Notes: generated by a model from the letters alone, not told the origin. A DNA stretch of 64,000 bases from Lysinibacillus pakistanensis (GCA_001312325.1 BBDJ01000002.1:1-64000), one strand, 5' to 3'. Shown: positions 42,858-52,761, counted from the stretch's first letter. Translations and numbers: made by a program.

Positions 42858-43056
42858 ATGAGTAATTTTCTAAATAATTTAATTCAACCAGCAGCAGTAG
42901 CTTGTTCACAAAAAAACTTTTTACAAATGGTGTCAAGGTCACGTAAATTGTGCTACAGAAGGAATGATAGGAACTTTGGGACGATATATTGACAAGAACA
43001 ACGGATGGTATTGCGATGGTGTTATACAGTTTTGTAATTGTGGTTGCACTAAATAA
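42858..43056 (+). CDS. Cysteine-rich small peptide, candidate bacteriocin precursor (frameshifted)
   Basis: An ATG at 42858 follows AAGGAGGAAG. One extra A in 42910-42916 breaks the frame; without correction it stops after 44 residues, with correction it runs to 65 residues. The product starts MSNFLNNLIQPAAVA and then has seven cysteines at 16, 25, 31, 52, 59, 61 and 63, with WCQGHVNC, WYCDGVIQFC and a CNCGC-TK end. There is no double-glycine leader. Cysteine spacing, the small size, an ABC exporter and redox proteins around it suggest an exported disulfide-bonded peptide. I could not match it to a named family. Confidence 0.65.
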
Positions 43057-43171
43057 AACTAAAATTATATAAAAATAGTTTAATATATTAAATAAAAAAA
43101 TTAAATAAAAAAATAGTCTAATATTGTAGAATTAGAATTTATAATAAAGGTTGGACCTTAAAGGTTCAGCA

Positions 43172-43207
43172 AACCGTAGACAGTTTTCTTTGTCTACGGT
43201 TTTTTTT
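43172..43207 (+). terminator. Strong terminator between the peptide and the exporter gene
   Basis: AACCGTAGACA and TGTCTACGGTT form a perfect 11-bp stem followed by eight Ts. Placed here it would make the short peptide transcript more abundant than the exporter transcript, as in many bacteriocin operons. Confidence 0.9.
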
Positions 43208-43288
43208 AGAGCATTCAGCTAATTCTTCCGTGGGAATAGTTTTATTTAAATATAGTTTCAATAAATAATTATTAGGGAGAACTTAAAA

Positions 43289-45067
43289 ATGTTATTTTAT
43301 ATAATAAATTTTTTATATTAAAAACTGTTTAAGATTATCAATTTTTTAATATAAGTTTAAAAATAATAAATGGATTTTCTCCAGTAATTTCGATATATTT
43401 TTTTCCAATTGTTAATTAACGAAATACTAAATTATATAAATGGAGAATCTGAACTAAAAAAATTAATAATTCTTTTTATGCTTCAAATTTTACTATTAAT
43501 TATTCCTTATTCTATAAATCACTTACTTTCAATAAATGAACAAATACTTACAAATAAAGTAACAAAAATCCTTACAAATGAAATTTTTTTTAAAACCTCT
43601 CAAACAGAATTTTTAAATTTTGAAAACCCGAAATTTTATGATTCTTACCAAAGAGTCATTTCAAATAAAGAAAATTTGAATAATGCTTTTAATGCTTTGA
43701 CTTATCTTGTTAGTGCTTTAATTAGTCTAATATCTTCCCTGGCTTTAATAACAATTATTGATAATTTAGTTGTAATAATAGTAATTTTAGGGGTTATTCC
43801 CTATTTCATTATTCAGCTTAAATTCTCTAAAAAAAATTTCCTATTTTTATCAAATTTAATACCTATACATAGGAAGGAACAGTATATCTCATTTGTACTT
43901 AGCCAACGAAATATGTTAAAGGAGACCATTATTTTTAATAGCTTTGATTTTTTTGTGAAAAGGTGGAATAACTATTTTCATGAATATACACATTCCGAAA
44001 TAAATTTCATGAAAATTAAAATTAAATATCTTTTTTTTATCAGAGATAATTCTAGTGCTAACATATGCTTTTTCTGGAATTATTGTAATTTTGAATTTAC
44101 AAACAAGTACTACGGCTGGGGGGGTATTAGCAACTTTACAAGCAATTCAGTTATTACAAAGCAATTTAAGCCTTTCTACTAAATATTTTTCAGATTATAA
44201 AAATTCGTCTTACTTTATTAAAGATTTTTCTGGAATTTGTAAAAACCCCAGGAAAATCAGAAAAGGAGTATTCAGTATCAATTAACGAAAAGTTTAGAAT
44301 AAAAAAATATTAAAATTAAAGATCTTTCTTTTAAATATCCAAATATGAGTGAAAATATATTGAAAAATATAAATTTGGAAATAAATTATGGCGAGAAGGT
44401 TGCTATTGTTGGTCAGAATGGTAGTGGCAAAACAACCTTAATGAAAACCATTTTAGGCCTATATTCTAACAAAAGTGAAAATATAAAAATAAACAATATT
44501 AAATTTAATGATTTGGACATTAAGAAATATCAAGAAAAAAATTTCCGTTTTATTCCAAGACTTTGTTCATTATGAACTCACAGTTAATGAAAATATTTCA
44601 TTTGAAAATGTTGAGAATTGCGATAATTCTCGCATCAAGAATGCTATCAATAAGGTTGGCTTAACAGAATTTGTTGAGAACTTACCTCATAAGTATGACT
44701 CGGTATTGGGACGACAGTTTGAGGGAGGAAATGAATTATCAGGAGGTCAATGGCAAAAAATTGCATTAGCAAGAGCGTTATATCGTGATAGTGATTTAAT
44801 TGTGTTGGATGAACCGTCTTCTGCGCTTGATCCGATTGCTGAAAAAGAAATTATGAATAACCTTTTAAATATTTACGAAGGTTCAATTTTATTTGTTACT
44901 CATCGATTAAAAATAGCCGCCTTAGCAGATAGAATTATCGTTTTAAAAAAATGGTGTAATTATAGAAGAAGGTACCCATCAAGAATTAATAAATAAAAAA
45001 AGGATATTATAACGAAATGTATAATGCCCAAAATAACACTCATAATATTGAATTTTTAGTTCACTAA
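43289..45067 (+). CDS. ABC half-transporter, peptide exporter type (nine frameshifts)
   Basis: A fused membrane and ATPase half-transporter of about 589 residues after correction. The ATPase domain shows the Walker A GQNGSGKTTLMKTILGLY, signature ELSGGQWQKIALARAL, Walker B DLIVLDEPSSALDP and the H-loop VTHRL. The membrane part has several helices (LIILFMLQILLLIIPYSINH, VVIIVILGVIPYFIIQLKF). No N-terminal C39 peptidase domain is present, so leader removal needs another protease. Breaks are at 43309, 43342, 43398, 44031, 44225, 44301, 44535, 44945 and 44995, all A or T runs. GGGAGA precedes the ATG. Confidence 0.85.
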
Positions 45068-45098
45068 AACTTTTTAAGAATAATTAGGAGGGAAGATT

Positions 45099-45590
45099 TT
45101 GTATTCTATATATTGGATAAGTAATTTTCTTTTAATTTTTTTAATATTCATTTTTAGTACTTCTGCTTTGGATAAAGCAATTAATTTTAAGAAAAGTATT
45201 GCAACTTTTTCTAATTTTGGTATTAAGAAAAATTATGCTCAAATTGCTTTAGTATTTTTATTAGTCGTAGAATTTTATATTGCTATATCTTTGAAATTAA
45301 TGGGCGTTACATTAATTAATTTACTTTTTATCACTATTTTTTTTAGCACTGTATCAGTAGTAATATTTATAAATATCAAGAACGGGAAAAAAAATATTTC
45401 CTGTGGATGTGGTGGGATTTTAGAAAATGATAATCTATCATATTCGATCATCATAAGGAATATAATTTTTATTCTAATAAGCTTATTTTTATACGATAAA
45501 GAATTAGATATTTCTAATGTTCATTTAATTATTATTTTTATTGTCATAGCTTCAATAGGATTTATTAACTTATCAATAAAAAAATCTTAG
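45099..45590 (+). CDS. MauE/DoxX-like redox membrane protein
   Basis: A 163-residue four-helix membrane protein: IFIFSTSALDKAINFKKSIA, then YAQIALVFLLVVEFYIAISL and a periplasm-side cysteine motif ISCGCGG before the third helix. This is the pattern of MauE, which with the thioredoxin-like MauD forms the multiple disulfides of the methylamine dehydrogenase small subunit. A TTG start at 45099 follows TAGGAGGG. Intact. In this cluster it would pass electrons from the thioredoxin-like partner to quinone or another carrier (inference). Confidence 0.8.
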   Translation: MYSIYWISNFLLIFLIFIFSTSALDKAINFKKSIATFSNFGIKKNYAQIALVFLLVVEFYIAISLKLMGVTLINLLFITIFFSTVSVVIFINIKNGKKNISCGCGGILENDNLSYSIIIRNIIFILISLFLYDKELDISNVHLIIIFIVIASIGFINLSIKKS

Positions 45591-45671
45591 AAATTTCAAA
45601 AAGAATATGATTAACGTTATTGAAAAATTACAATAAAATCAAGGTAAACCTAATATTAAAAAGAGGGGAAG

Positions 45672-46208
45672 ATGAAAATGTTTATTAATTTTATTATTGG
45701 AATAATTGCTGTAGTTTTGCTTGTAGAAACATATGTAATTTATAGTTTAATTAAACTTATAAAGAATTTCTTAACGGAAATTCATTCAATAAAAGGTATT
45801 CAATTTGGTACAATTGCACAGGGAGACTTAGCTCCTTTATTTAGAGCAGAAAATCAAAATAAGTCTAGAATAGTTTTAAAAGATATTTTAAGAAATAATG
45901 AAGTGACTTTATTATTTTTAAGTAATACTTGTTCTCAATGTCAAGAAGTTTTGAAGAATAGTAATGAAATCTTTAATGATTCTACAAGATATACCATTAT
46001 TATTATGCAAGACCAATTAAAAGAAGAAATGTTCTTAAATAATGAAAAAATCAGTTTGATAGTTGCACCAGATTTATTTAAAAATTATAAAGTAACAAAA
46101 ACACCCTACCTTTATTTTGTAGATAAGAACGGTCTAGTGAATTTTTCTACAGAAATATCAAATCCTAAGCATCTTAAGAAGTTATTAGTATTAGAAGATG
46201 CTTCTTAA
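45672..46208 (+). CDS. Membrane-anchored TlpA/MauD-like thiol oxidoreductase
   Basis: One N-terminal membrane helix (FIIGIIAVVLLVETYVIYSL) anchors an extracytoplasmic thioredoxin domain with LFLSNTCSQCQEVL (CSQC active site), a cis-proline region VTKTPYLYFVD, and a MauD-like GDLAPLF entry motif. 178 residues, intact. AGAGGGGAAG precedes the ATG. Paired with the MauE-like protein it forms a second disulfide module. Confidence 0.82.
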   Translation: MKMFINFIIGIIAVVLLVETYVIYSLIKLIKNFLTEIHSIKGIQFGTIAQGDLAPLFRAENQNKSRIVLKDILRNNEVTLLFLSNTCSQCQEVLKNSNEIFNDSTRYTIIIMQDQLKEEMFLNNEKISLIVAPDLFKNYKVTKTPYLYFVDKNGLVNFSTEISNPKHLKKLLVLEDAS

Positions 46209-46228
46209 GTTATAATATTTCTTTAAAA

Positions 46229-46286
46229 AAAACGAAACAGGTGAGAATTAACAGCTTAATTCCTTTTTTACCTGTTTCGTTTTTTA
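46229..46286 (+). terminator. Terminator closing the peptide cluster
   Basis: AACGAAACAGGT and ACCTGTTTCGTT form a 12-bp stem enclosing a second GAATTAA/TTAATTC hairpin, then a T run. It marks the right edge of the AT-rich island before dinG. Confidence 0.85.
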
Positions 46287-46411
46287 CTTTTTTGAATATT
46301 ATAACTCCCTACGTCAATTTAAATGACTGTGGGTAGATAATCGACACATGACCAATCATGTTAATATATGATAAAATTCATCTATCTAATGTGAACTGTG
46401 AGTTGAGATGT

Positions 46412-49183
46412 ATGATGGAAAGTCAAAAATATGCAATTGTTGATTTGGAGACAACTGGTCATTCTCCAGCAAATGGGGACCGAATGATTCAAATCGCCAT
46501 TGTAATTATGAAAGATTGGCAAATTGAGCGTACCTTTACAAAGTTTATTAATCCTGGTAAAGCCATTCCGCCTTTTATTCAGGATTTAACGCATATTACG
46601 GATAAGGATGTAAAGGATGCATTGCCGTTTGAGGCACATGCCGACTACATATATGAACTGCTTGCTGAGTGTGTATTTGTCGCGCATAATGCAGATTTTG
46701 ACTTATCCTTTTTACAAGCAGAGTTTAAGCGTGCTGGCTTACCAAAATGGCAGGGGAAAAAGATGGATACAGTTGAGCTTGCCAAAATCTTGTTCCCCAT
46801 GTCACTAAGCTTTAAGCTAGGTGATTTAGCAGCAGATCTAAATATACCATTAGCGAATGCACATCGTGCTGATGATGATGCCCTGGCAACGGCTGAACTT
46901 TTTATATGCTGCTGGAAGGAGCTACTCGCGCTTCCACAGCTAACGCTAGAGCAAATGCATAAACGATCATTTAGATTAAAATCAAATGTATCTCAACTGT
47001 TTTTTGAGGCTCTTCAAATTAAACGTCAGCATGTAACGGGGAATGAAAATGTTTCCTACTACCGAAATTTAGCAATATGTGATGGACGAAAACAGCATAC
47101 TAGTCAGGCAGAAATTGTAACTTATCCACAGACAGTAGCTGAAAAAAACAGTGTTAATGGCAAAGGCTATGCCAAATTTTGAAGAAAGACCTGCACAATT
47201 TGAAATGATGGATACGATTTGGCAAGCCTTGAATGCACAAACAGAATGTGTCATTGAAGCCTCCACAGGTATTGGTAAAACAGTGGGCTATTTATTACCT
47301 GCGATTTTATATGCTCAAGCTGTGAATAAAAAAAATTGCCATAAGCACATATACGTCACACCTACAGGAGCAGCTTGTAGAGGAGGAGCTACCAAAGATT
47401 GAAAAAAATTCTTGGTACAAAAGTCAATATTGCTGTTTTAAAGGGGATGCAACATTATATTGATATTGCACGCTTTGAGCAATGTATGGCCTACGCAGAT
47501 GAATCCTATGATGATACTTTTACAATTTTACAGATTTTAGTTTGGCTTACAAAAACAGAAACTGGCGTCCTGAGTGAGCTTAATGTTTCTGGTGGAGGGC
47601 AATTATTTATCGAGAAAATCCGTAAAATGCCTGACGAGAAAACAAGGGGCTTTGATTTCTATGAGCAAGCATTAAAAAAATAGTGAGACAGCTGATTGCA
47701 TTGTGACCAATCATTCTATGGTGCTCAGTGATTTAGTACGGCAAACACCAATTTTTACTCAAATAGATGGCTGGATTATTGATGAAGCCCATCAATTTAT
47801 ACAAGCTACAATGCAGCAGGATGAAGTTGTCTTCTCTTATACACAATGGAAGTATATTTTTGGTCAAATAGGTACAATGGAAGAAACTGCTTTATTTCAG
47901 CAGTTTAGTCAAGCCGCTAAGAAAAGACAGCAAGTCCCTATGCAAAGCTTGCAGCGATTAGATACGCAATTTATACGCCTGCAACGTATATTTGATGAAA
48001 CTGTTCAGCGCGCTGTTCTACAAATGCAGCAACAAATCAAAAGTAAACAGGCAAGTAGCAAATACACCCTATTTTTAGAGGATGTGCCTTTAGCCAAAGA
48101 ACCACTATTAAAGGTGAGTAAGCTCACACAGCAGTGGCTTGATTTAGCAGCAGAAGTAGGGCAGATATTTGAGAATAATATTGAGCAATTGGATAATAAT
48201 GAGCTTTATCTATTATCGGAGTGGCATTATTGGATTCGTGAAATGAAGATGAAAATTGCTGAATGGGAAGAAATTTTCTTGTCCCCTCAGACTGAAAATT
48301 CTGTTTGGCTAGAATTTGATGTGCGAAGTGTTCCAGCAGTCTTCATGCCTTTAAAAAGCCAGCAAATGTTACGCCAATTATTGAAAAAGTGCTTGCACCA
48401 TTGCGTAAGCAGGCAAGTATTATTTGGACTTCAGGAACGTTAACGGTGCCAGGTAATGAGCGATTTGTGACTCGGCAGCTTGGTATTGATGATCGTGTTG
48501 AAATAACAAAGCTACAAGCACCCCCGGCTTATTATGCTGGCGCAAAAGCCTTTATTGTCACAGATATGCCAGATATTCAACATGTATCGCAGGATGAATA
48601 CATTGAGGCGGTCGCTCACACGATTACCCGAACAGTGCGTATGACAGAGGGACGATGCTTTGTCCTTTTTACTGCACAAGAAATGCTTCGTAAAACAGTA
48701 GAGTTGATTCAGGATAGCGAACTTCTTGATGATTATATGCTCTTTGCACAAGGCGTATCTGGAGGCAGTCGCATGCGAATCCTAAAGTCATTCCAAAAGT
48801 TTAGCCATGCTGTCCTCTTTGGCACCAACAGTTTTTGGGAGGGCGTGGATGTGCCAGGAGACGCGCTTGCATCAGTTATTGTGGTACGTTTGCCATTCTC
48901 CTCTCCGGAAGAGCCTGTATTTAAGGCACGGGCAAAACATATTACCGCACAGGGTCACAATTCCTTCAATGAGTTATCATTACCTGAAGCCATTATGCGC
49001 TTTAAACAGGGCTTTGGCCGTCTAATTCGCTCGTCCCAAGATAAAGGAGCCTTTATTGTACTGGATCGCCGTATTACGACTAAATCGTACGGTAAGGAAT
49101 TTATCAAAGCTTTACCACCAATTGATGTAAAGAAATTGCAGCTACCAGAGCTGTTGAAAGAGTTGAATCATTGGCAAAAATAA
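46412..49183 (+). CDS. dinG: DinG-family helicase with exonuclease domain (five frameshifts)
   Basis: An N-terminal DEDDh exonuclease domain (IVDLETTGHSPANGDRMIQI, VAHNADFDLSFL, HRADDDALAT) is fused to an XPD/DinG helicase core: EASTGIGKTVGYLLPAI (motif I), IIDEAHQF (motif II), and QGFGRLIRSSQDKGAFIVLD (motif VI). I start at MMESQKYAIVDLETTG. Breaks: extra A at 47142-47148, 47328-47335, 47402-47408 and 47674-47680 and a missing A at 48354-48358. Corrected length 922. In B. subtilis dinG directly follows panD; here the peptide island lies between them. The iron-sulfur cysteines of E. coli DinG are not evident. Confidence 0.92.
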
Positions 49184-49192
49184 ATAGTAAAA

Positions 49193-49227
49193 TCCCTTTT
49201 AGTTCATTGCTAAAAAGGGGTTTTTTT
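49193..49227 (+). terminator. Terminator after dinG
   Basis: CCCTTTTAG and CTAAAAAGGG pair around a seven-base loop, followed by seven Ts. Confidence 0.8.
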
Positions 49228-49579
49228 ATGGAAGCGTGTTTTTGTTTAGAAGGTAGGGGGAGCTGATCAAAAAGGGGGAAGAGCTGATTTCTTACAGCAG
49301 AAGTCTCCCACTTCTATGGAGGGTGAGATAATGCGAATTTAAGCACCTTTTCAGAGATGTCCAAACATCCGCAAAAAGAAGTTAAAGCCTCCAGACGTAA
49401 TTATGCTAAGGCATAATTGATTACTATCAATCCAGTTTTTTATGTAAATATATTATATGTTAGTAACGACAATAAAAGAAAACATAAAGATGAACAGACC
49501 ATAAGAGCAAGATTGAAGTCGAGTTGAATGTATATTTCCTGATAATATGATGGCTAATATAATATTAGGAGGCTACAAA
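49228..49579. other. Non-coding stretch with inverted repeats
   Basis: No gene is seen. AGAAGT/ACTTCT at about 49292-49308 and a perfect AATTATGC/GCATAATT pair (49399-49406, 49411-49418) stand out. The mixed, low-coding sequence looks like a dispersed intergenic element or a decayed one; I could not tell which. Confidence 0.4.
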
Positions 49580-50207
49580 ATGTCAAAAATTCAGGAATTC
49601 CATCGACTACATACAGGCAGAGAGCTTTTATTACTAGGAAATGCTTGGGATTTATTATCTGCATTATTATTAGAAGAAGCTGGGTTCAAAGCAATTGGTA
49701 CAACAAGTTGGGGCATTGCCACCTCATTAGGATATGCAGATGGTCAGTTAATTGATTTTGATCGCCACTTGTCAATTATTAAAGCCATAACAGACAATGT
49801 AAAAATACCTGTATCCGCAGATATTGAGGCAGGTTATGGAAGTGATCAGAGAACCATTTTAGAAAATGTCTTAAGAACAGCAGATATCGGTGTTGCTGGT
49901 ATCAATATCGAGGATTCATTAAAAAGGCAAAAAGGCTTACGAAGTGTAAAGGAGCACTGTCACCTACTAGAAGCAATGAGAATGATGTTAGATAATCGAG
50001 GTTATCATGATTTTTATATTAATGCTAGAATAGATAATTAATCTACTTTCTTTACCAGGACTAACGGATTGTCATAAACTAAATGAAATAGGGGTTAAAC
50101 GATTTAGCTTCGGCAATGCATTATCAGATAAAATAATCGCCTATTTAAAAAGGAATGCTTCCCAAATACTGAAGGAGCAAAATACAGCTTGCTTATTTGA
50201 AAAATAA
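49580..50207 (+). pseudogene. PEP mutase/isocitrate lyase family gene with internal deletion
   Basis: The N-terminal half is a PEP-mutase/isocitrate lyase family barrel: GNAWDLLSALLLEEAGFKAI, SADIEAGYG (metal-binding aspartate and glutamate) and GINIEDS, then YINARIDN and a stop at 50041. The same family's C-terminal end (LPGLTDCHKLNEIGVKRFSF, GNALSDKIIAYL) continues directly in another frame up to 50207. The segment normally between these parts, about 40-45 residues, is missing, so this is a deletion plus frameshift and not a simple homopolymer error. AGGAGG precedes the ATG. Confidence 0.75.
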
Positions 50208-50229
50208 CATAAAGGGGGGAAAGGATGTA

Positions 50230-50796
50230 GTGGGCACGAAAATTAACCTTTCATTTGATGAAAAGTGGGAAAAAATTATTGCCTGTGATCAAACGTATGA
50301 CGGCCTCTTTTATACGGCTGTAAAAACCACTAAAATTTACTGTCGCCCCTCGTGTAAATCGAGAAAGCCCAAAAAAATAAATGTAGAATTTTATGATGAT
50401 AGACAAAAGGTTGAAAACGCTGGTTTTCGAGCATGTAAAAGGTGCAAGCCTGAGATTGAGCATTCCCCCCATGCACAGCTCATTAAAGATGTACTAGCCT
50501 ACTTAATCAATGGGTATAAACAAAGACTAACCTTGCAGGATATTGCGAATCATATCGGGATCAGTCCATTTCATCTAGAACGCCTATTTAAGCAAGAAAC
50601 TGGGGAAACACCTCGTAGTTATTTAGAAAAGATCCGAATAGATAAGGCTGCCTGCCTTTTAAAAAGCTCATGCTATTCTAATCTTGAAATTTGCTATGAG
50701 GCGGGCTTTCAAAGTCCCTCAAACTTTTATAAAGTGTTTCGAAATGTGAAGCAATGCTCTCCTAGTGAGTTTCGTGAAAAGGAGCGAAGAGGATGA
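50230..50796 (+). CDS. adaA: AdaA-type methylphosphotriester-DNA methyltransferase/AraC activator
   Basis: The N-terminal Ada zinc domain carries the four cysteines in IYCRPSCKSRKPKK and FRACKRCKPE, the first being the methyl acceptor. A C-terminal AraC HTH follows (LTLQDIANHIGISPFHLERL, AGFQSPSNFYKVFR). On methyl transfer it activates the adaptive response genes. I use the GTG at 50230, six bases after GGGGGGAAAGG. 188 residues, intact, and its end overlaps alkA. Confidence 0.93.
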   Translation: MGTKINLSFDEKWEKIIACDQTYDGLFYTAVKTTKIYCRPSCKSRKPKKINVEFYDDRQKVENAGFRACKRCKPEIEHSPHAQLIKDVLAYLINGYKQRLTLQDIANHIGISPFHLERLFKQETGETPRSYLEKIRIDKAACLLKSSCYSNLEICYEAGFQSPSNFYKVFRNVKQCSPSEFREKERRG

Positions 50797-51710
50797 ATTG
50801 GATCAGCCAAAAAGAATTTATAGAGATTTATCCACCAAAAGAATTCAATACAGAAGAGTGTTTAATTTTCTTAAAAAGATCTAATCAGGAAGTGCTGCAT
50901 CGGATAAAGGATGGATATTTATTTAAATTGCTGAAAATAAATGGATTACCGATTTTATGTCAAATTAAATTACAATCAAACTCAATTAAAGTCGAGTTTC
51001 CTATGCATGTTCCATCTGAAAGAAGTCACGAAGAAATTGCTCAGTATATTTGGGCATGGTTTGATTTAGAAAAGGATTTGAGCAGTTTTTATGAAATGGC
51101 TAAAGAGGATAGTATATTGAAGCCTCTTGTACAAAACTATTATGGACTACGTATAATTGGCATGCCGGATTTATTTGAGGCACTCGTTTGGGCAATTAGT
51201 GGACAACAAATTAACTTAACATTTGCATACTCATTAAAGAGAAGATTTGTGGAGCAATTTGGGGAAAGTGTGATGTTTAAGGGAGAAACCTACTGGCTAT
51301 TCCCATTGCCCGAAAGAATTTCGACAATCCAGGTGGATGATTTACGTCAATTACAGTTTACCCATAGAAAATCAGAGTATATTATCGATATCGCTAAGAT
51401 GATGGCCATTGGACAATTATCGAAAGAAAAATTGCTTATAAAAGCAACCTATGATGAAATGAAAAAATGTTTAGTATCGATTAGGGGAGTTGGTGCCTGG
51501 ACAGCTGACTATGTGCTCATGAAATGCTTACTGCAACCAGAGTCATTTCCCATAGCAGATGTGGGACTTCATAATGCTTTAAAAAGGCAATTAGCACTAA
51601 ATCAGAAGCCAACAATTGAAGAAATCACTAGTTACGCCATGCATTGGACAGGCTGGCAGGCATATGCCACCTTCTATTTATGGAGGTCTTTATATGATGA
51701 AACGCTATAA
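50793..51710 (+). CDS. alkA: DNA-3-methyladenine glycosylase II AlkA
   Basis: Removes alkylated bases such as 3-methyladenine. It has the HhH-GPD fold: VWAISGQQINLTFAYSLKRR, LVSIRGVGAWTADYVLMKCL (hairpin and catalytic aspartate) and PIADVGLHNALKR. 305 residues, intact. Its start overlaps adaA and its end overlaps the following adaB, forming a tight adaptive-response operon. Confidence 0.93.
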   Translation: MNWISQKEFIEIYPPKEFNTEECLIFLKRSNQEVLHRIKDGYLFKLLKINGLPILCQIKLQSNSIKVEFPMHVPSERSHEEIAQYIWAWFDLEKDLSSFYEMAKEDSILKPLVQNYYGLRIIGMPDLFEALVWAISGQQINLTFAYSLKRRFVEQFGESVMFKGETYWLFPLPERISTIQVDDLRQLQFTHRKSEYIIDIAKMMAIGQLSKEKLLIKATYDEMKKCLVSIRGVGAWTADYVLMKCLLQPESFPIADVGLHNALKRQLALNQKPTIEEITSYAMHWTGWQAYATFYLWRSLYDETL

Positions 51711-52180
51711 ATTAGATTATCAATCGCCTATTGGCATACTTGAAATAGAGGGAACAGCCACACATATAGTTTCTATTATGTTTTCAGAGCAGGAGCAACT
51801 TATAAATGTCCCTCATAAAGATACACCGCAGATCTTGGTTGAATGTCATCATCAATTACATGAGTATTTTATGGGTGAGCGTCAAGAATTTAACTTTCCC
51901 TACGATTTTGAGGGAACCGTCTTTCAAAAAAAATGTATGGAATGCCTTAACAAATATTGTTTATGGTGAAACAGCAAGCTATAAAGACATTGCTGTTTCA
52001 ATTGGCAATGAAAAAGCGGTAAGAGCTGTGGGTAGTGCAAATGGCAAAAATAAATTGAGTATCGTTGTCCCTTGTCATCGCATAATTGGCTCAAATGGAA
52101 CATTAACAGGCTATGAAGGTGGGCTGTGGAGAAAAGAGTGGCTACTTCAGCACGAAAACTCACATCTGAATCCAAAATAA
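51694..52180 (+). CDS. adaB: Methylated-DNA-protein-cysteine methyltransferase (frameshifted)
   Basis: A suicidal repair protein that takes the methyl group from O6-methylguanine. The acceptor cysteine is in SIVVPCHRIIGSNGTLTGYE; VYGETASYKDIA and KAVRAVGSANGKN form the DNA-binding part. One extra A in 51926-51933 breaks the frame; corrected length 161. TGGAGGTC precedes the ATG. Named adaB by operon context; an ogt name would also be fitting. Confidence 0.93.
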
Positions 52181-52410
52181 CTTCTAAATTCTAGGGAATT
52201 CTTTAAACGAAAAAACTTTATACCTATCTTTGTTGTAAGAACTAATGCCCTTTGTATAAAACAGCGGTTATTGCAAAAAAATAAGACCGTCAAAATAAGC
52301 GATTTGATTACAATCAGTATTTGTAGTTTTATCTCTGTTATGACAGTTTTTCTGGACTTTTTGTCTAGAAGCAATTCGGGCTTCTTATTACAAATGAAGG
52401 AGGTGTAGAG

Positions 52411-52761
52411 GTGAGCGTAGTTTATAGAATTGCCTTAGTGTTAGTCATTATTGGTGCCATCAACTGGGGACTGATAGGATTCTTTAGGTTCGATTTAGTG
52501 GCTTATTTGTTCGGTGGGCAAACGGCAGTATTATCAAGATGGATTTATGCATTAGTCGGGATAGCCGGAATCATAACCATACCGATTCTTATGAAGCGTT
52601 TTGAAGAGGATGAAGACTTTGATCCGCATACTCGTATAGACAGAAATCCAAGTTACGGTATGGAGGCTGGCGAAGAGGCGGATTTCACTGAAGTAGAAAC
52701 AACTGAAGTGAAGAAAGTAGAAAAAAAAGAGCCTTCCAATAAGTCTAAAAACAAAAAGTAA
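52411..52761 (+). CDS. DUF378 membrane protein
   Basis: Two membrane helices (ALVLVIIGAINWGLIGFF and YALVGIAGIITIPILM) with the DUF378 motif GAINWGLIGFFRFDLVA, then an acidic and lysine-rich cytoplasmic tail ending in KSKNKK. 116 residues, intact; GTG start after GGAGGTG. Related to YuzA of B. subtilis. No function is assigned. Confidence 0.85.
   Translation: MSVVYRIALVLVIIGAINWGLIGFFRFDLVAYLFGGQTAVLSRWIYALVGIAGIITIPILMKRFEEDEDFDPHTRIDRNPSYGMEAGEEADFTEVETTEVKKVEKKEPSNKSKNKK

Noticed and set aside
42858..43056. Assigning the peptide to the glycocin (sublancin) family
   Set aside because: WYCDGVIQFC has the C-x6-C spacing of glycocins, but the first helix spacing (C-x5-C), the CNCGC end and the absence of a glycosyltransferase gene do not fit.
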